Shown here piece by piece: positions 39,931 through 40,065 of a DNA stretch of 40,065 nucleotides. The stretch's first letter is position 1. Each line of letters opens with the position of its first letter. Under the pieces are notes generated by a model, which was given only the letters and a program-made list of their open reading frames with translations, made no database searches and was not told the DNA's origin. The translations under genes and the position numbers were made by a program. The stretch is from the NCBI GenBank assembly GCA_031401035.1, contig JANNRA010000131.1:1-40065 (forward strand), in the 5' to 3' direction. This stretch comes from JANNRA01 sp031401035. GTDB lineage: Bacteria > Desulfobacterota > Binatia > HRBIN30 > CADEER01.

Positions 39931-40065
39931 GTTACCATGTACTCGATGAGTGCATGGCCGAAGGGGGGAGACGGCAGCGGGGTTGAAGGAAGGAAGACGG
40001 GAGCCCCACCTTGTCGACGCGAGCCGCCATGGGGGCGGTCGCAAAGCGAATGGACGAAGGGAGGC
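39931..40065. other. Right edge, non-coding
   Basis: No gene is supported between the inverted repeat and the end of the window. The open frame on the minus strand here reads through the repeat and is spurious. Confidence 0.5.

Overview
The window is GC-rich bacterial DNA with tightly packed genes on both strands. No rRNA, tRNA or CRISPR array was seen. Two very large secreted proteins carry Thr/Pro-rich linkers and a dockerin-like Cys-bounded calcium-loop module. A copper nitrite reductase and a myxo-type C-terminal anchor are also present. Together these fit a deltaproteobacterial-grade or Candidatus Binatota/Desulfobacterota-like soil or sediment organism. That placement is an inference from gene style, not from a marker gene.

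Layout. 1-3141 (minus): a denitrification operon, nirK (with fused cytochrome c) > nirV > SCO-type copper chaperone, then a partial unknown gene at the left edge. Divergent from nirK is a DUF3565-DUF1971 fusion (3290-3769). 3969-6945 (minus): an exported MliC-like/SH3 protein, a DUF3597 protein and an RhlE-type DEAD-box helicase. 7157-13397: two divergent gene blocks that look like one system. On the minus strand are a GAF-SpoIIE phosphatase and an RsbW-like kinase. On the plus strand are a TrpX-type ABC transporter (binding protein, permease, ATPase) and two STAS proteins, one carrying about 300 residues of unknown sequence. 13400-15983 (minus): an acetyl-CoA hydrolase/4-hydroxybutyrate CoA-transferase family enzyme and an acyltransferase fused to a cyclic-nucleotide-binding domain. 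16406-20244: a secreted protein with a C-terminal sorting-like anchor, two different alpha/beta hydrolases in tandem, and a DUF1330 protein. 20300-21652 (minus): a GH4 glycosidase.

21998-29680 (minus) holds a 1957-residue multidomain secreted protein and a 538-residue fibre-like protein. 29914-33850 looks like an accessory region. Three same-oriented copies of a short repeat, two of them with an identical hairpin, bracket an msrA unit and an alkylsulfatase unit. The truncated tail of a lipase-like gene and a truncated AbrB/VapB-type antitoxin lie beside them. 33851-35374 (minus) is an alkaline-phosphatase-superfamily protein, and 35639-39811 (plus) is a 1390-residue LamG/SdrD-type surface protein. 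A long inverted repeat lies near the right edge.

The two best candidates for something undescribed are (i) the ABC transporter embedded in a complete partner-switching set (kinase, phosphatase, two STAS antagonists), which suggests a transport-coupled signalling system, and (ii) the repeat-delimited single-gene units at 29914-33488.
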